From contig JALXAF010000142.1 in NCBI GenBank assembly GCA_026992375.1, positions 1 through 7,459 of the forward strand: a DNA stretch of 7,459 nucleotides, given 5' to 3'. A program made the position numbers and the translations under genes. The notes under the pieces are model-generated. The model was not told the origin of the DNA. It ran no database searches and saw only the letters and a list, made by a program, of their open reading frames with translations. Source of the DNA: Anaerolineae bacterium. Its GTDB lineage: Bacteria; Chloroflexota; Anaerolineae; J102. This document shows positions 1-6,475 of the stretch, one piece after another (the stretch's first letter is position 1; the number at the start of each line of letters is the position of its first letter).

Positions 1-18
1 TTGTTATGATAATGCGCC

Positions 19-47
19 GCGCCGGATGTGCGATCCGGCGCACTTTT
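19..47 (+). terminator. Rho-independent-type terminator of an upstream gene
   Basis: A perfect 9-bp stem, GCGCCGGAT (19-27) and ATCCGGCGC (33-41), closes a 5-base loop and is followed by TTTT at 44-47. A strong GC-rich stem with a short T-run suits an intrinsic terminator for a plus-strand gene ending left of the window. The T-run is short, so it may be a weak terminator or part of a repeated hairpin (see 60-78). Confidence 0.55.
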
Positions 48-59
48 CCCGCTCAACCC

Positions 60-78
60 GCCGGATCGCATATCCGGC
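60..78. repeat. Second hairpin sharing arms with the 19-41 stem
   Basis: GCCGGAT (60-66) and ATCCGGC (72-78) form a perfect 7-bp stem around a CGCAT loop. The arms are the inner seven bases of the stem at 21-39. The two hairpins therefore form a tandem pair that could also pair with each other. No T-run follows this one. It may be a duplicated terminator stem or a small palindromic repeat. Confidence 0.5.
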
Positions 79-183
79 TGGGCGCAAGCGCAAGCAGCCA
101 ACTATACAATGACTTACGCCTCCTTGTACTAGGCGCATGGCAGATATGGCCAACGTCGTTTTCATCCGCCGTGAAAAATCTCT

Positions 184-209
184 TCAATCATTGATCATCA
201 ATCATTGAT
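184..209. promoter_or_regulatory. Tandem dyad upstream of proC, candidate operator
   Basis: The 12-base word TCAATCATTGAT occurs at 184-195 and again at 198-209, a 14-base period. Each copy is itself a dyad (TCAAT-C-ATTGA), and the junction forms another (TTGAT-C-ATCAA). Such an array in AT-rich DNA 50-75 bases before proC looks like a binding site for a dimeric regulator. The regulator is unknown. A chance low-complexity repeat cannot be excluded. Confidence 0.35.
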
Positions 210-242
210 ATTCCCATCTTCAAACTCCATCACTTCGCTCTC

Positions 243-248
243 TATAAC
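243..248 (+). promoter_or_regulatory. Possible -10 element (TATAAC) just before proC
   Basis: TATAAC matches five of six bases of the -10 consensus and lies 11 bases before the proC ATG. No good -35 hexamer sits 16-18 bases upstream. No Shine-Dalgarno sequence precedes the ATG. If this element is used, the proC transcript would start at or within a few bases of the start codon, so the mRNA would be leaderless or nearly so. Confidence 0.25.
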
Positions 249-259
249 ATTCATCCATC

Positions 260-1096
260 ATGTTCACAGACACAACCATCGGTTTCATTGGCGCCGGCAA
301 TATGGCCGAAGCCATGATCAAAGGCATTTTACGACAGAAGCTGGTTGATCCTGAACGCGTTTTCGCTGCGGACCCGCGCCAGGATCGCCTGGGTTACCTG
401 ACCGACAAGTATGGCATTCGCACCAGCGTAAACAATCGCGAGGTGGCTCAGAGTGCAGACGTGCTGGTGCTGAGCATCAAACCCCAGGTGCTGCCCAAGG
501 TGATGAAGGGCATCAATCTGGATGTGCGGGCCGACGCACTGGTGCTGAGCATCATCGCCGGCGCCCGGGTCAGCGTCATCGTCGAGGGCTTGCGTCACGC
601 TGCGGTGGTGCGGGCCATGCCCAACACGCCGGGTCAATTCGGCGAGGGCATGACGGTGTGGACCAGCACGCCTCATGTCAGCGAACAGCAACGCCAGCAA
701 GCGCAACAGATTTTGCGGGCTCTAGGCAAAGAAATCTGGATGGACGACGAAGGGTACCTCGATATGGCTACGGCGCTCAGCGGCACCGGCCCGGCCTATG
801 TCTTCCTGTTCATCGAGGCGCTCATCGACGCGGGCGTGCACATGGGCTTTTCGCGCCATGTAGCCGAAGAAATGGTGCTCCAAACCATCAAAGGCTCTGT
901 CAAGGTGGTAGAGGAGCTGGGCCGCCATCCCGCCACGCTGCGCAACATGGTCACATCGCCTGGCGGCACATCGGCCGCAGCTCTCTACGAACTGGAAAAG
1001 GGCGGCTTCCGCACCATCCTTTCCAAGGCCGTTTTCGCTGCATACCAGCGCTCGAAAGAGCTGGGCGACGCGTCGGAAGAAGCGCTCAGAAAATAG
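260..1096 (+). CDS. proC: Pyrroline-5-carboxylate reductase
   Basis: This enzyme makes L-proline by NAD(P)H-dependent reduction of 1-pyrroline-5-carboxylate, the last step of proline synthesis, in the cytoplasm. The 278-residue length is typical of the family. The N-terminal Rossmann dinucleotide motif GFIGAGNMA is at residues 8-16. IKPQ at 73-76 and RAMPNTP at 118-124 are family signatures. The C-terminal helical dimerisation and substrate-binding half carries SGTGPAY (174-180) and the ProC signature VTSPGGTSAAAL (231-242), followed by a Leu-Glu...Gly-Phe-Arg stretch. The ATG at 260 places the Rossmann strand at the usual distance from the N-terminus, although it has no Shine-Dalgarno sequence. 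The gene stands alone here: the next gene starts over 600 bases downstream behind its own promoter. No truncation or missing key motif is seen. Confidence 0.97.
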   Translation: MFTDTTIGFIGAGNMAEAMIKGILRQKLVDPERVFAADPRQDRLGYLTDKYGIRTSVNNREVAQSADVLVLSIKPQVLPKVMKGINLDVRADALVLSIIAGARVSVIVEGLRHAAVVRAMPNTPGQFGEGMTVWTSTPHVSEQQRQQAQQILRALGKEIWMDDEGYLDMATALSGTGPAYVFLFIEALIDAGVHMGFSRHVAEEMVLQTIKGSVKVVEELGRHPATLRNMVTSPGGTSAAALYELEKGGFRTILSKAVFAAYQRSKELGDASEEALRK

Positions 1097-1103
1097 CGAT
1101 GAA

Positions 1104-1156
1104 CTTCCCCCTGCCTCGGCAGGCGACTTGCAAGGGGAAGCCGTGAGGGGACTTTT
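1104..1156 (+). terminator. Weak hairpin after proC, possible terminator
   Basis: CTTCCCC (1104-1110) can pair with GGGGAAG (1134-1140), enclosing a smaller stem CTGC/GCAG (1111-1114 with 1119-1122). TTTT follows only at 1153-1156, 12 bases past the stem. The position eight bases after the proC stop favours a 3' end structure, but the T-run is short and distant. It may be a stabilising 3' hairpin and not an intrinsic terminator. Confidence 0.3.
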
Positions 1157-1199
1157 CGCCAGACCCAATTCGAGATTGCAGGCCAAAGAAGGCCGGCAT

Positions 1200-1228
1200 T
1201 TGTCTGAGCGCGCGAGCCGGTTTATAAT
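1200..1228 (+). promoter_or_regulatory. Sigma-70-type promoter for the downstream operon
   Basis: TTGTCT (1200-1205, four of six bases of the -35 consensus) is followed after exactly 17 bases by a perfect TATAAT (1223-1228). It is the best promoter seen between proC and the gene at 1703. A transcript from it would cross both repeat elements, giving a leader of about 465 bases, or roughly 160 bases without the elements. Confidence 0.5.
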
Positions 1229-1272
1229 GAACCCCTACGACGCCCAGGCCGTCTTCCTCTTCTACAGAAAAC

Positions 1273-1424
1273 GTAACTGCTAATATACTCCGGTTAACAA
1301 ACCACAAAGGGCGCAAAGGCACTAAGAACACGCAGAAAAAATGTATAAATCCACCTTCGTGTCTTTGTATCTTAGTGTTCTTAGTGGTTTTCGGATGATG
1401 ACCGGTGACGACCTTAGGAGTTAC
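1273..1424 (-). mobile_element. MITE-like inverted-repeat element, copy E1
   Basis: This 152-base unit is bounded by 11-base inverted termini, GTAACTGCTAA (1273-1283) and TTAGGAGTTAC (1414-1424), with one mismatch. Inside is a long imperfect palindrome: an AACCACAAAG-type arm from about 1300 and a GTGTTCTTAGTGGTT-type arm ending near 1390. It is the reverse complement of copy E3 at 6629-6773 over nearly its whole length, including the central ATGTATAAAT and the sub-terminal blocks GGTTAACAAACC and ACCGGTGACGACCTT. GAAAACG occurs just outside the left end (1267-1273, sharing its last base) and two bases beyond the right end (1427-1433), a possible target-site duplication. It encodes nothing credible, so any transposase would have to act in trans. 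Strand is set relative to E2 and E3. Confidence 0.65.
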
Positions 1425-1533
1425 TGGAAAACGCCGTCATTCGCCGCGGGTTCCGCAGACGACAGGGTTGACGGCCCGGATGCGCAAGGATATCGATGAA
1501 CAAACGCCAGACTCGCCTGGCCTCCCCCCAATT

Positions 1534-1675
1534 GTAACTGCCAAGGTAGTTGGCCCGGATTGTCCTTTTTCGCCACGAAGACACGAAGAAAACGAAGACG
1601 CGAAGTCATTCAAAAAAGATTTCATCCGTGTTTCTTCATATCTGTGTAGAGAGACAGGGCTGCGTTAGCAGTTAC
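1534..1675 (+). mobile_element. MITE-like inverted-repeat element, copy E2
   Basis: This 142-base unit has termini GTAACTGCCAA (1534-1544) and TTAGCAGTTAC (1665-1675), an 11-base inverted repeat with one mismatch. Its interior (about 1569-1655) is built of CACGAAG/GAAAACGAAG units and a weaker complementary arm. Its ends match those of E3 in the same orientation: a start of the form AACTNCCAAGGT and an end of the form GCGWTAGCAGTTRC. CCCCAAT lies at 1526-1532 and directly after the element at 1676-1682, consistent with a 7-base target-site duplication. The interior is more diverged from E1 and E3 than those two are from each other. The right end sits 27 bases before the start codon at 1703. 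Confidence 0.6.
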
Positions 1676-1686
1676 CCCCAATCTTC

Positions 1687-1696
1687 AAAAAGGAGA
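1687..1696 (+). promoter_or_regulatory. Ribosome-binding site that fixes the start at 1703
   Basis: AAAAAGGAGA ends six bases before the ATG at 1703, a near-ideal Shine-Dalgarno. The frame stays open further upstream to a TTG at 1550, but that adds 51 codons lying almost entirely inside repeat E2. The ribosome-binding site settles the choice for 1703. Confidence 0.8.
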
Positions 1697-1702
1697 TGCG
1701 TC

Positions 1703-4700
1703 ATGGCTCCCAAGCCCCTCTCCGAATTCCCCCGCCCGCCGCAAGACAATGGCCGAGGCGTTCATTGGTCTACCATTGCATACCCGCCTACAGGCGCCGA
1801 TCTGCAATTCTGGATCGACGAACTCAAGGCCATGCAAATCAAGTGGGTGAAGCTATTAGACGACGGCGGTGGATCTTCGCTGGAACTGTGTAGCGCCTTG
1901 CTGGCCAACGACATTATGCCTGTGGTGCGCATCTATCGCGAACGCCCCAATCCCGACTACATCGGCGGACGGGAAATCGACGCCATCCAGCGGCTGATCG
2001 AGGCTGGTGTTCGTTATATCGAGACGAACAACGAACCGGATCTCCCCGCCGAGTGGCGGGATAATCACCGACCAGACAACTGGCTGGATATCGTCGTAGA
2101 CAACTTTATCCATGACGCCGATGTCATTCAGGGATTCGGCGGGTTGCCCGCTTTTCCCGCCATGGGGCCCGGAACCAGGGCCAATGGACTGACAAAAGTG
2201 GTCGAACGAGGCCGCATCGACATCTTCGAAAAAGGCGCATGGCTGGCTATCCACAACTACACCCTCAACCATCCTCTGGATTACCCCTACGACCCCGTCA
2301 ACCAGGAGGGCAGGCCCCTCACCCAGGAGGAATACGAACGGTTGGCCGCGTGGCAATACAGCCATCTCACCTGGGAGGAAATCCAGGAGCTGGGGATTGA
2401 AATCTCACGCGAGGATTATGACAAATTCAATCGCTGGGCCTGGGATGGTCGCACCATCGAGCAAATCAACGCCATCCGGGAAGCGCACAAAAATCCCGGT
2501 GACACTATTTTCGATGACGCCAGTTGCTTCGGGGCCTGGGAGATGTTCGGGCAGTATGTGTATGAATCACTGGGCTTCTACATCCCCGTCATCAGCACCG
2601 AAGGGGGGCCGGTGGTGGGATGGGGCGACGATAATCGCTACGCCAAGGTCAATCCCACCACCCAGGCCGAATGGCAGATGGCGATCACGCGATTTTTGCA
2701 GGACGAAGCGCCGCCCTGGTATTTCTCGGTCTGCACCTGGTTGCTGGCCTCGAAGCCCATGGGCGATTTCAATCCTGCATGGGATCAGATGTCATGGTAC
2801 ACCCACGCCTGGGACCTGCAATTCGGGCTGAATGGCGAGTTGCCCATCGTGCAATTGCTGAAAGACACGCCCGCAAAAATCCGCCACGAGCTGCGCCCGC
2901 CCGCTGAGACGGCCGCGGTGACGGGCGTTGTCTCCGATAAAGAAGGAAATCCTCTGGCCGGCGTTTCGCTGAATCTGCGAACGAAGGAAGGAAAGGTCGT
3001 CGCTCACACCATCAGCGATGAGACGGGTCGCTATGAACTCACCGCAGAGCCGGGCGTCTATGATGTCTTCATCCCCTGGCTGGGTGTTGCAGTCCATGAC
3101 ATCACCCTGACCGCTTCGGATGTAGATGTGGTGGACGTGAAGGACGTCGATCCGCCGGGCGATTACGAAATCCGGGGCAAAGTGCTGGATTCCGATGGTC
3201 TGATCATGCCCGAGCTGGAGGTGCGCATTCAGCGCAACGGCGTCATCCACGAACGGACGGAGACCGACGCGTTGGGTCAATACGTCCTGCGTCCAGGCCT
3301 GGCCGGAACCTACATCCTGACCACAGAACAGGCCATGGCCACGGTGACAGTCTCGCCCGAGGCGCCCATCGTCGAACAGGATTTGATCATCGCGCCCGTT
3401 CCCACCATGCGCTATGTCGTCACCCAAAAGCGGCTGCTGCCGCCCGAAGAGACTGGCAATCGCGAGATCTTTTACGGCGTCGTCAGCAATGCCGAAGGCG
3501 AGGGCATGAATCACGTGGAGCTGGAGATGCGCTGGGTCAACGCTGAGCCCGGCATGCAGTTTCCCCGCACCCAAACGGGCAGCGATCCTTCCAAGCCCGA
3601 CGGTTATTATGAATTTCTGCACACCAAAGGCGAATTCATGATTCAGGTGGTGCAGGGCGATTATGAGAGCGACATCGCCGACAAACTAGACACCGCCAAT
3701 GTGCCCGGCCGCGAGGGCGATCCCATCACCTACGAAGTCAATTTTCAACTACTGCCTGTGGGCGATAACGCCCGCGACAGCGTCATCGCAGGCAGCGCAC
3801 CCGGCGGCCGCGTCGGTCAGGTCGTTCGGCTCTGGAAAGATGGGCAGACCGTGGAGGAAGCGGCGCTGGATCACGCCCGCTCCTTCCGCTTCGAACGGCT
3901 GGGAGCCGGCGCGTATGAGCTGGAGCTGGCGGGCGTGGGCATGATCCGCACAGACCTCGTGCTGGATGGTCATCGGCAAGAGACCGTCTCCATCCCCCTG
4001 ATGGGAGCCATCGTGGGGCGCGTGAAGGGAGCGGAAGGCGAACAGCGCACCATCAAGCTCATCTCCGAAACCTACGGTTTTATCCGTCACGGCGAACTCA
4101 CTCAGGATGGACACTATCGATTCACCAATCTGCCAGCGGGCGTTTATCGCGTCGAGCTGGATGACGACATCCTGACAGACCTGCACTGCGATGGTCAGAG
4201 CGTACTGGAAGCGCCCTTGCTGCAAGTGGGAATGAACAACGACATCCGAAACAGCCAGATTTCGGGCAGCGTGCATGATGCGGCCAACCATCCCGTGCCC
4301 GACGTTCGAGTTTCGCTGATCTTTCAGAGCGAGACGCTGGCCGCGGCCGCCACCGATAGCGACGGTCGCTTCCTCTTCGCCGAACTCGGTCCGGGCGTGT
4401 ATGAAGTGCGGGTGGGTGAAGATGTCAGCGTCTCCGACATTGTGCTCGATGGTGAGAACAAAATCGAAGTCGATCTGCTCTATGCGCCAGTGGTCCAGGC
4501 CCCGCCCAAATACCTGGATCGTTACTATCTGCTGCTCATGCAGGATGACGCACTGACGCCCGCCCTGGTGCGGCTGACGGCCCCCTGGCTTGAGACTCAA
4601 CCCGCCGGCGCAGTGGGCTTCAGCATCACCGAAGCGCAATTCGCTGCCACGGTCGTCCTCATCGGAGATGGCATTCCCGACAGCGTTATCGCCCTGTTGC

Positions 4701-4783
4701 AAGACGCCGAATGCGAGACCATCGACATGCGCGGCGATCTGCTGACGCTGACCCGGTTGTTGTCCAACTCCTCACCAGAATGA
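1703..4783 (+). CDS. Clan GH-A-like glycosidase with six beta-sandwich modules
   Basis: 1026 residues; no close named family is recognised. Residues about 15-400 look like a TIM-barrel glycoside hydrolase of clan GH-A. TNNEP (108-112) offers Glu111 as acid/base, HNY (184-186) fits the usual strand-6 aromatic region, ISTEGG (297-302) offers Glu300 as nucleophile, and a Trp at 346 fits strand 8. Both putative catalytic glutamates are present, so it is probably an active hydrolase on an unknown glycan. Residues about 403-927 form six carboxypeptidase-regulatory/Cna-B-like modules, marked by repeated Gly-x-Tyr/Phe...Pro-Gly-x-Tyr signatures near 441-453, 525-537, 634-646, 727-738, 803-815 and 888-900. 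The final ~90 residues (938-1026) are homologous to the end of the next protein. No signal peptide, membrane helix or sorting motif is seen, which is odd for a glycan-binding architecture. It is first in an operon with the 4797 and 5726 genes. Substrate and location are unknown. Confidence 0.8.
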   Translation: MAPKPLSEFPRPPQDNGRGVHWSTIAYPPTGADLQFWIDELKAMQIKWVKLLDDGGGSSLELCSALLANDIMPVVRIYRERPNPDYIGGREIDAIQRLIEAGVRYIETNNEPDLPAEWRDNHRPDNWLDIVVDNFIHDADVIQGFGGLPAFPAMGPGTRANGLTKVVERGRIDIFEKGAWLAIHNYTLNHPLDYPYDPVNQEGRPLTQEEYERLAAWQYSHLTWEEIQELGIEISREDYDKFNRWAWDGRTIEQINAIREAHKNPGDTIFDDASCFGAWEMFGQYVYESLGFYIPVISTEGGPVVGWGDDNRYAKVNPTTQAEWQMAITRFLQDEAPPWYFSVCTWLLASKPMGDFNPAWDQMSWYTHAWDLQFGLNGELPIVQLLKDTPAKIRHELRPPAETAAVTGVVSDKEGNPLAGVSLNLRTKEGKVVAHTISDETGRYELTAEPGVYDVFIPWLGVAVHDITLTASDVDVVDVKDVDPPGDYEIRGKVLDSDGLIMPELEVRIQRNGVIHERTETDALGQYVLRPGLAGTYILTTEQAMATVTVSPEAPIVEQDLIIAPVPTMRYVVTQKRLLPPEETGNREIFYGVVSNAEGEGMNHVELEMRWVNAEPGMQFPRTQTGSDPSKPDGYYEFLHTKGEFMIQVVQGDYESDIADKLDTANVPGREGDPITYEVNFQLLPVGDNARDSVIAGSAPGGRVGQVVRLWKDGQTVEEAALDHARSFRFERLGAGAYELELAGVGMIRTDLVLDGHRQETVSIPLMGAIVGRVKGAEGEQRTIKLISETYGFIRHGELTQDGHYRFTNLPAGVYRVELDDDILTDLHCDGQSVLEAPLLQVGMNNDIRNSQISGSVHDAANHPVPDVRVSLIFQSETLAAAATDSDGRFLFAELGPGVYEVRVGEDVSVSDIVLDGENKIEVDLLYAPVVQAPPKYLDRYYLLLMQDDALTPALVRLTAPWLETQPAGAVGFSITEAQFAATVVLIGDGIPDSVIALLQDAECETIDMRGDLLTLTRLLSNSSPE

Positions 4784-4785
4784 TC

Positions 4786-4791
4786 AGGAGA
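4786..4791 (+). promoter_or_regulatory. Ribosome-binding site of the 4797 gene
   Basis: AGGAGA lies five bases before the ATG at 4797, inside the 13-base gap after the preceding stop codon. It supports both the chosen start and co-transcription with the glycosidase-like gene. Confidence 0.75.
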
Positions 4792-4796
4792 CTCCC

Positions 4797-5729
4797 ATGA
4801 CAGACGTAATCAATGACGCCGCAGCTTACGGCGTTGAAATCATCCCCGCCGCAGTGGAACCCGGACAGGCTTACTGGAAAGTCATCAGCGTGCGTCATCT
4901 CACGCCCGAAGAAAACAACAAACGCCATCACATCCTTTTGGACGCAGTCGATGAGGCGGGCGAACGGCTGTATGGTTCTCTGTTCACCATCCTCTGGGAT
5001 GGCGGCAGCGATACGGTCACCATCGAAAAAGAGCCGCCCGAGCCCGGAGTCAACTTTCCCATGTGGAAATGGCAGGTGTGCAGCGTCGAGGGCATGGGCG
5101 CGCCCTCCGACCGGGTCATCAACCTGCGCACCGATCATCCCAATGAAGCGCCGGGCAATACCCTCTTCCATCACTCCTTCGCCATCACCTATCTGCGCAC
5201 AGTCGCAGAGGAGCCCAGCGAACCCGCGTACAGCATCATCAGCGGTCGCGTACCCGAAGGCGGCGGCCACACCCTGGCCCTGCTGGATAACGAGAACGTG
5301 GTCAAAACCATGGTGGTTGGCGCGGATGAGCGCTATCGCTTTGACGATCTCTCCGCCGGAGCCTACATCGTGCGCAATATGAGCGATCTGCGGGTGGTCG
5401 GGCCTATCTTCCTGGACGGCCGCGACGCGGTCGCGCTGGACTTTTCGCCATCGCCGCCCGCAGAGCGCGTCAGCGCCCAATACTTCCTGTTTGGAGATGC
5501 AACAACGCCCGAAACCCGGCTTTATCTCTCCCTTCTCTCCGACCACCTGTCTCACAACGACATCCTCTTTGGACACCGCGTCGAGGAGGCCCAACAGGCC
5601 GCGACCGTCAGCCTCATCGGCGTCCATCCCCAGGAAACCATCGACGCTCTGGCGGCCGCGGGTTGTCAGTTGCGACAACTGCCCACCGATCCCGGCGAAC
5701 TGCTAGACGCCCTGGAAAGCCCTGAATGA
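4797..5729 (+). CDS. Beta-rich companion protein sharing the glycosidase tail
   Basis: 310 residues; function not recognised. Three parts can be seen. Residues about 10-136 form a beta-rich domain with a striking conserved-looking core (AYWKV at 25-29, LTPEEN at 35-40, NFPMWKWQVC at 86-95, FHHSF at 124-128), which may be a carbohydrate-binding or structural fold. Residues about 143-217 form one carboxypeptidase-regulatory-like module (ERYRF...SAGAY at 178-190) like those of the preceding protein. Residues 224-310 are homologous to residues 938-1026 of that protein: both contain Glu-Ala-Gln-x-Ala-Ala-Thr-Val-x-Leu-Ile-Gly (264-275 here) and both end in Ser-Pro-Glu. No signal peptide or membrane helix is seen. 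There is no catalytic motif I recognise, so a binding, scaffolding or partner role for the glycosidase-like protein is an inference. The gene lies 13 bases after its neighbour and its stop overlaps the sfsA start. Confidence 0.75.
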   Translation: MTDVINDAAAYGVEIIPAAVEPGQAYWKVISVRHLTPEENNKRHHILLDAVDEAGERLYGSLFTILWDGGSDTVTIEKEPPEPGVNFPMWKWQVCSVEGMGAPSDRVINLRTDHPNEAPGNTLFHHSFAITYLRTVAEEPSEPAYSIISGRVPEGGGHTLALLDNENVVKTMVVGADERYRFDDLSAGAYIVRNMSDLRVVGPIFLDGRDAVALDFSPSPPAERVSAQYFLFGDATTPETRLYLSLLSDHLSHNDILFGHRVEEAQQAATVSLIGVHPQETIDALAAAGCQLRQLPTDPGELLDALESPE

Positions 5730-6424
5730 AACATCCCCAACCGCTGATTCCGGCCCAATTTTTGCATCGCGACAACCGATTTAGGGCCACCGTGGCGGTG
5801 GATGGGAAAGAGACCTGGGCGCACGTTCCCAACTCGGGCAGACTGGACGATCTCTTCACGCCCGGACGCCCCCTCTTCTTGCATCCGGTGGCAAAGCACG
5901 GGCGCAAGACGCTCTACGACCTGAAGCTGGTGCAACTGCCCCAGACGCTGGTCTCCATCGACGCCCGTCTGCCCAATCCCATCTTCGCCGAAGCCGTCGC
6001 CGCGGGCTGCTTGCCCGAATTTCCCTGCCATCACATCCAGCCGGAGGTGCGCTACGGCGAGAGTCGGCTGGATTTTCGTCTGCTCGGGCCCGAAGGCGCC
6101 TGCTGGGTGGAGACCAAATCGGTGACCCTGGTCGAAAAAGGCGTGGCCTACTTCCCCGATGTTCCCACGGCCCGGGGCAGCCGCCATCTGCGCGAATTGC
6201 TCGACATCCTGGCCCAGGGCGAGCGGGCGGCGGTCGCATTCATCGTCCAGCGGGAAGACGCGACAGCCTTCGCCCCGGCCGCCTCGGTGGATCCACTCTT
6301 CGCGCAAACCCTGGCGGAGGCCGCGGCCGCGGGCGTAGAGGTGCGGGCTTATGTCTGTCGCGTCTCGATGGAAGAAATCGCACTGGATCACGCCATCCCC
6401 GTGCGACTGCCTCCGGCTGGCTGA
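5726..6424 (+). CDS. sfsA: SfsA family protein (sugar fermentation stimulation)
   Basis: A 232-residue SfsA homologue of usual length. Family signatures are in order: HVPNSGRL (33-40), SRLDF (113-117), WVETKSVTL (127-135), FPDVPTARGSRHL (143-155) and FIVQRED (172-178). The Asp116, Glu129 and Lys131 arrangement fits the PD-(D/E)xK nuclease-like core described for the family, preceded by an OB-like N-terminal part. In E. coli, SfsA was first noted for stimulating maltose fermentation and binds DNA; its exact biochemical role is unsettled. The ATG overlaps the previous stop as ATGA (5726-5729), which suggests translational coupling. A weak GGAAAG at 5714-5719 sits six bases before it. The protein is expected to be cytoplasmic. 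All key motif positions appear intact. Its linkage to a glycosidase-type operon may be functional or may only reflect gene packing. Confidence 0.93.
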   Translation: MKHPQPLIPAQFLHRDNRFRATVAVDGKETWAHVPNSGRLDDLFTPGRPLFLHPVAKHGRKTLYDLKLVQLPQTLVSIDARLPNPIFAEAVAAGCLPEFPCHHIQPEVRYGESRLDFRLLGPEGACWVETKSVTLVEKGVAYFPDVPTARGSRHLRELLDILAQGERAAVAFIVQREDATAFAPAASVDPLFAQTLAEAAAAGVEVRAYVCRVSMEEIALDHAIPVRLPPAG

Positions 6425-6475
6425 TCATCGGGCCATGCGGGCCGAACTCTGCCCCCTTATCCCTGTCAACGAGAT

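Larger units (their letters stand above)
1097..1702. other. Gene-free region between proC and the three-gene operon
   Basis: No convincing gene lies here. In order it holds a weak hairpin after proC, a sigma-70-like promoter ending at 1228, repeat element E1 (1273-1424), a 109-base unique spacer, repeat element E2 (1534-1675), and the ribosome-binding site of the next gene. The open frames crossing the region are short, or are translations of the repeats with runs such as His-Glu-Asp-Thr-Lys-Lys. I treat those as non-genic. Confidence 0.7.

Noticed and set aside
103..110. TATACAAT as a proC -10 box
   Set aside because: No -35-like hexamer lies 16-18 bases upstream, and it would leave about 145 bases of leader. 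The case is too weak to list as a promoter.
6..194. Short open frame at the left edge
   Set aside because: It is made of the two hairpins and AT-rich leader DNA, has no ribosome-binding site and shows no protein-like composition.
1299..1395. CRISPR-like or simple tandem repeat reading of the CACAAAG/CACGAAG tracts
   Set aside because: The words are irregular, without equal-length repeats and spacers. The tract is one arm pair of an inverted-repeat element with defined ends.
1405..1668. Open frame running through the E1 end, the spacer and E2
   Set aside because: It begins and ends inside repeat elements, has no ribosome-binding site and no recognisable product. Only its middle part is used above, as weak support for the insertion model.
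3749..5678. Long open frames on the minus strand (3749-4702, 4686-5678, also 2792-3622)
   Set aside because: They lie opposite the two beta-domain genes, whose plus-strand proteins have clear domain repeats and ribosome-binding sites. The antisense products are His/Gln/Gly-rich with no recognisable domains, as expected of shadows in GC-rich coding DNA.
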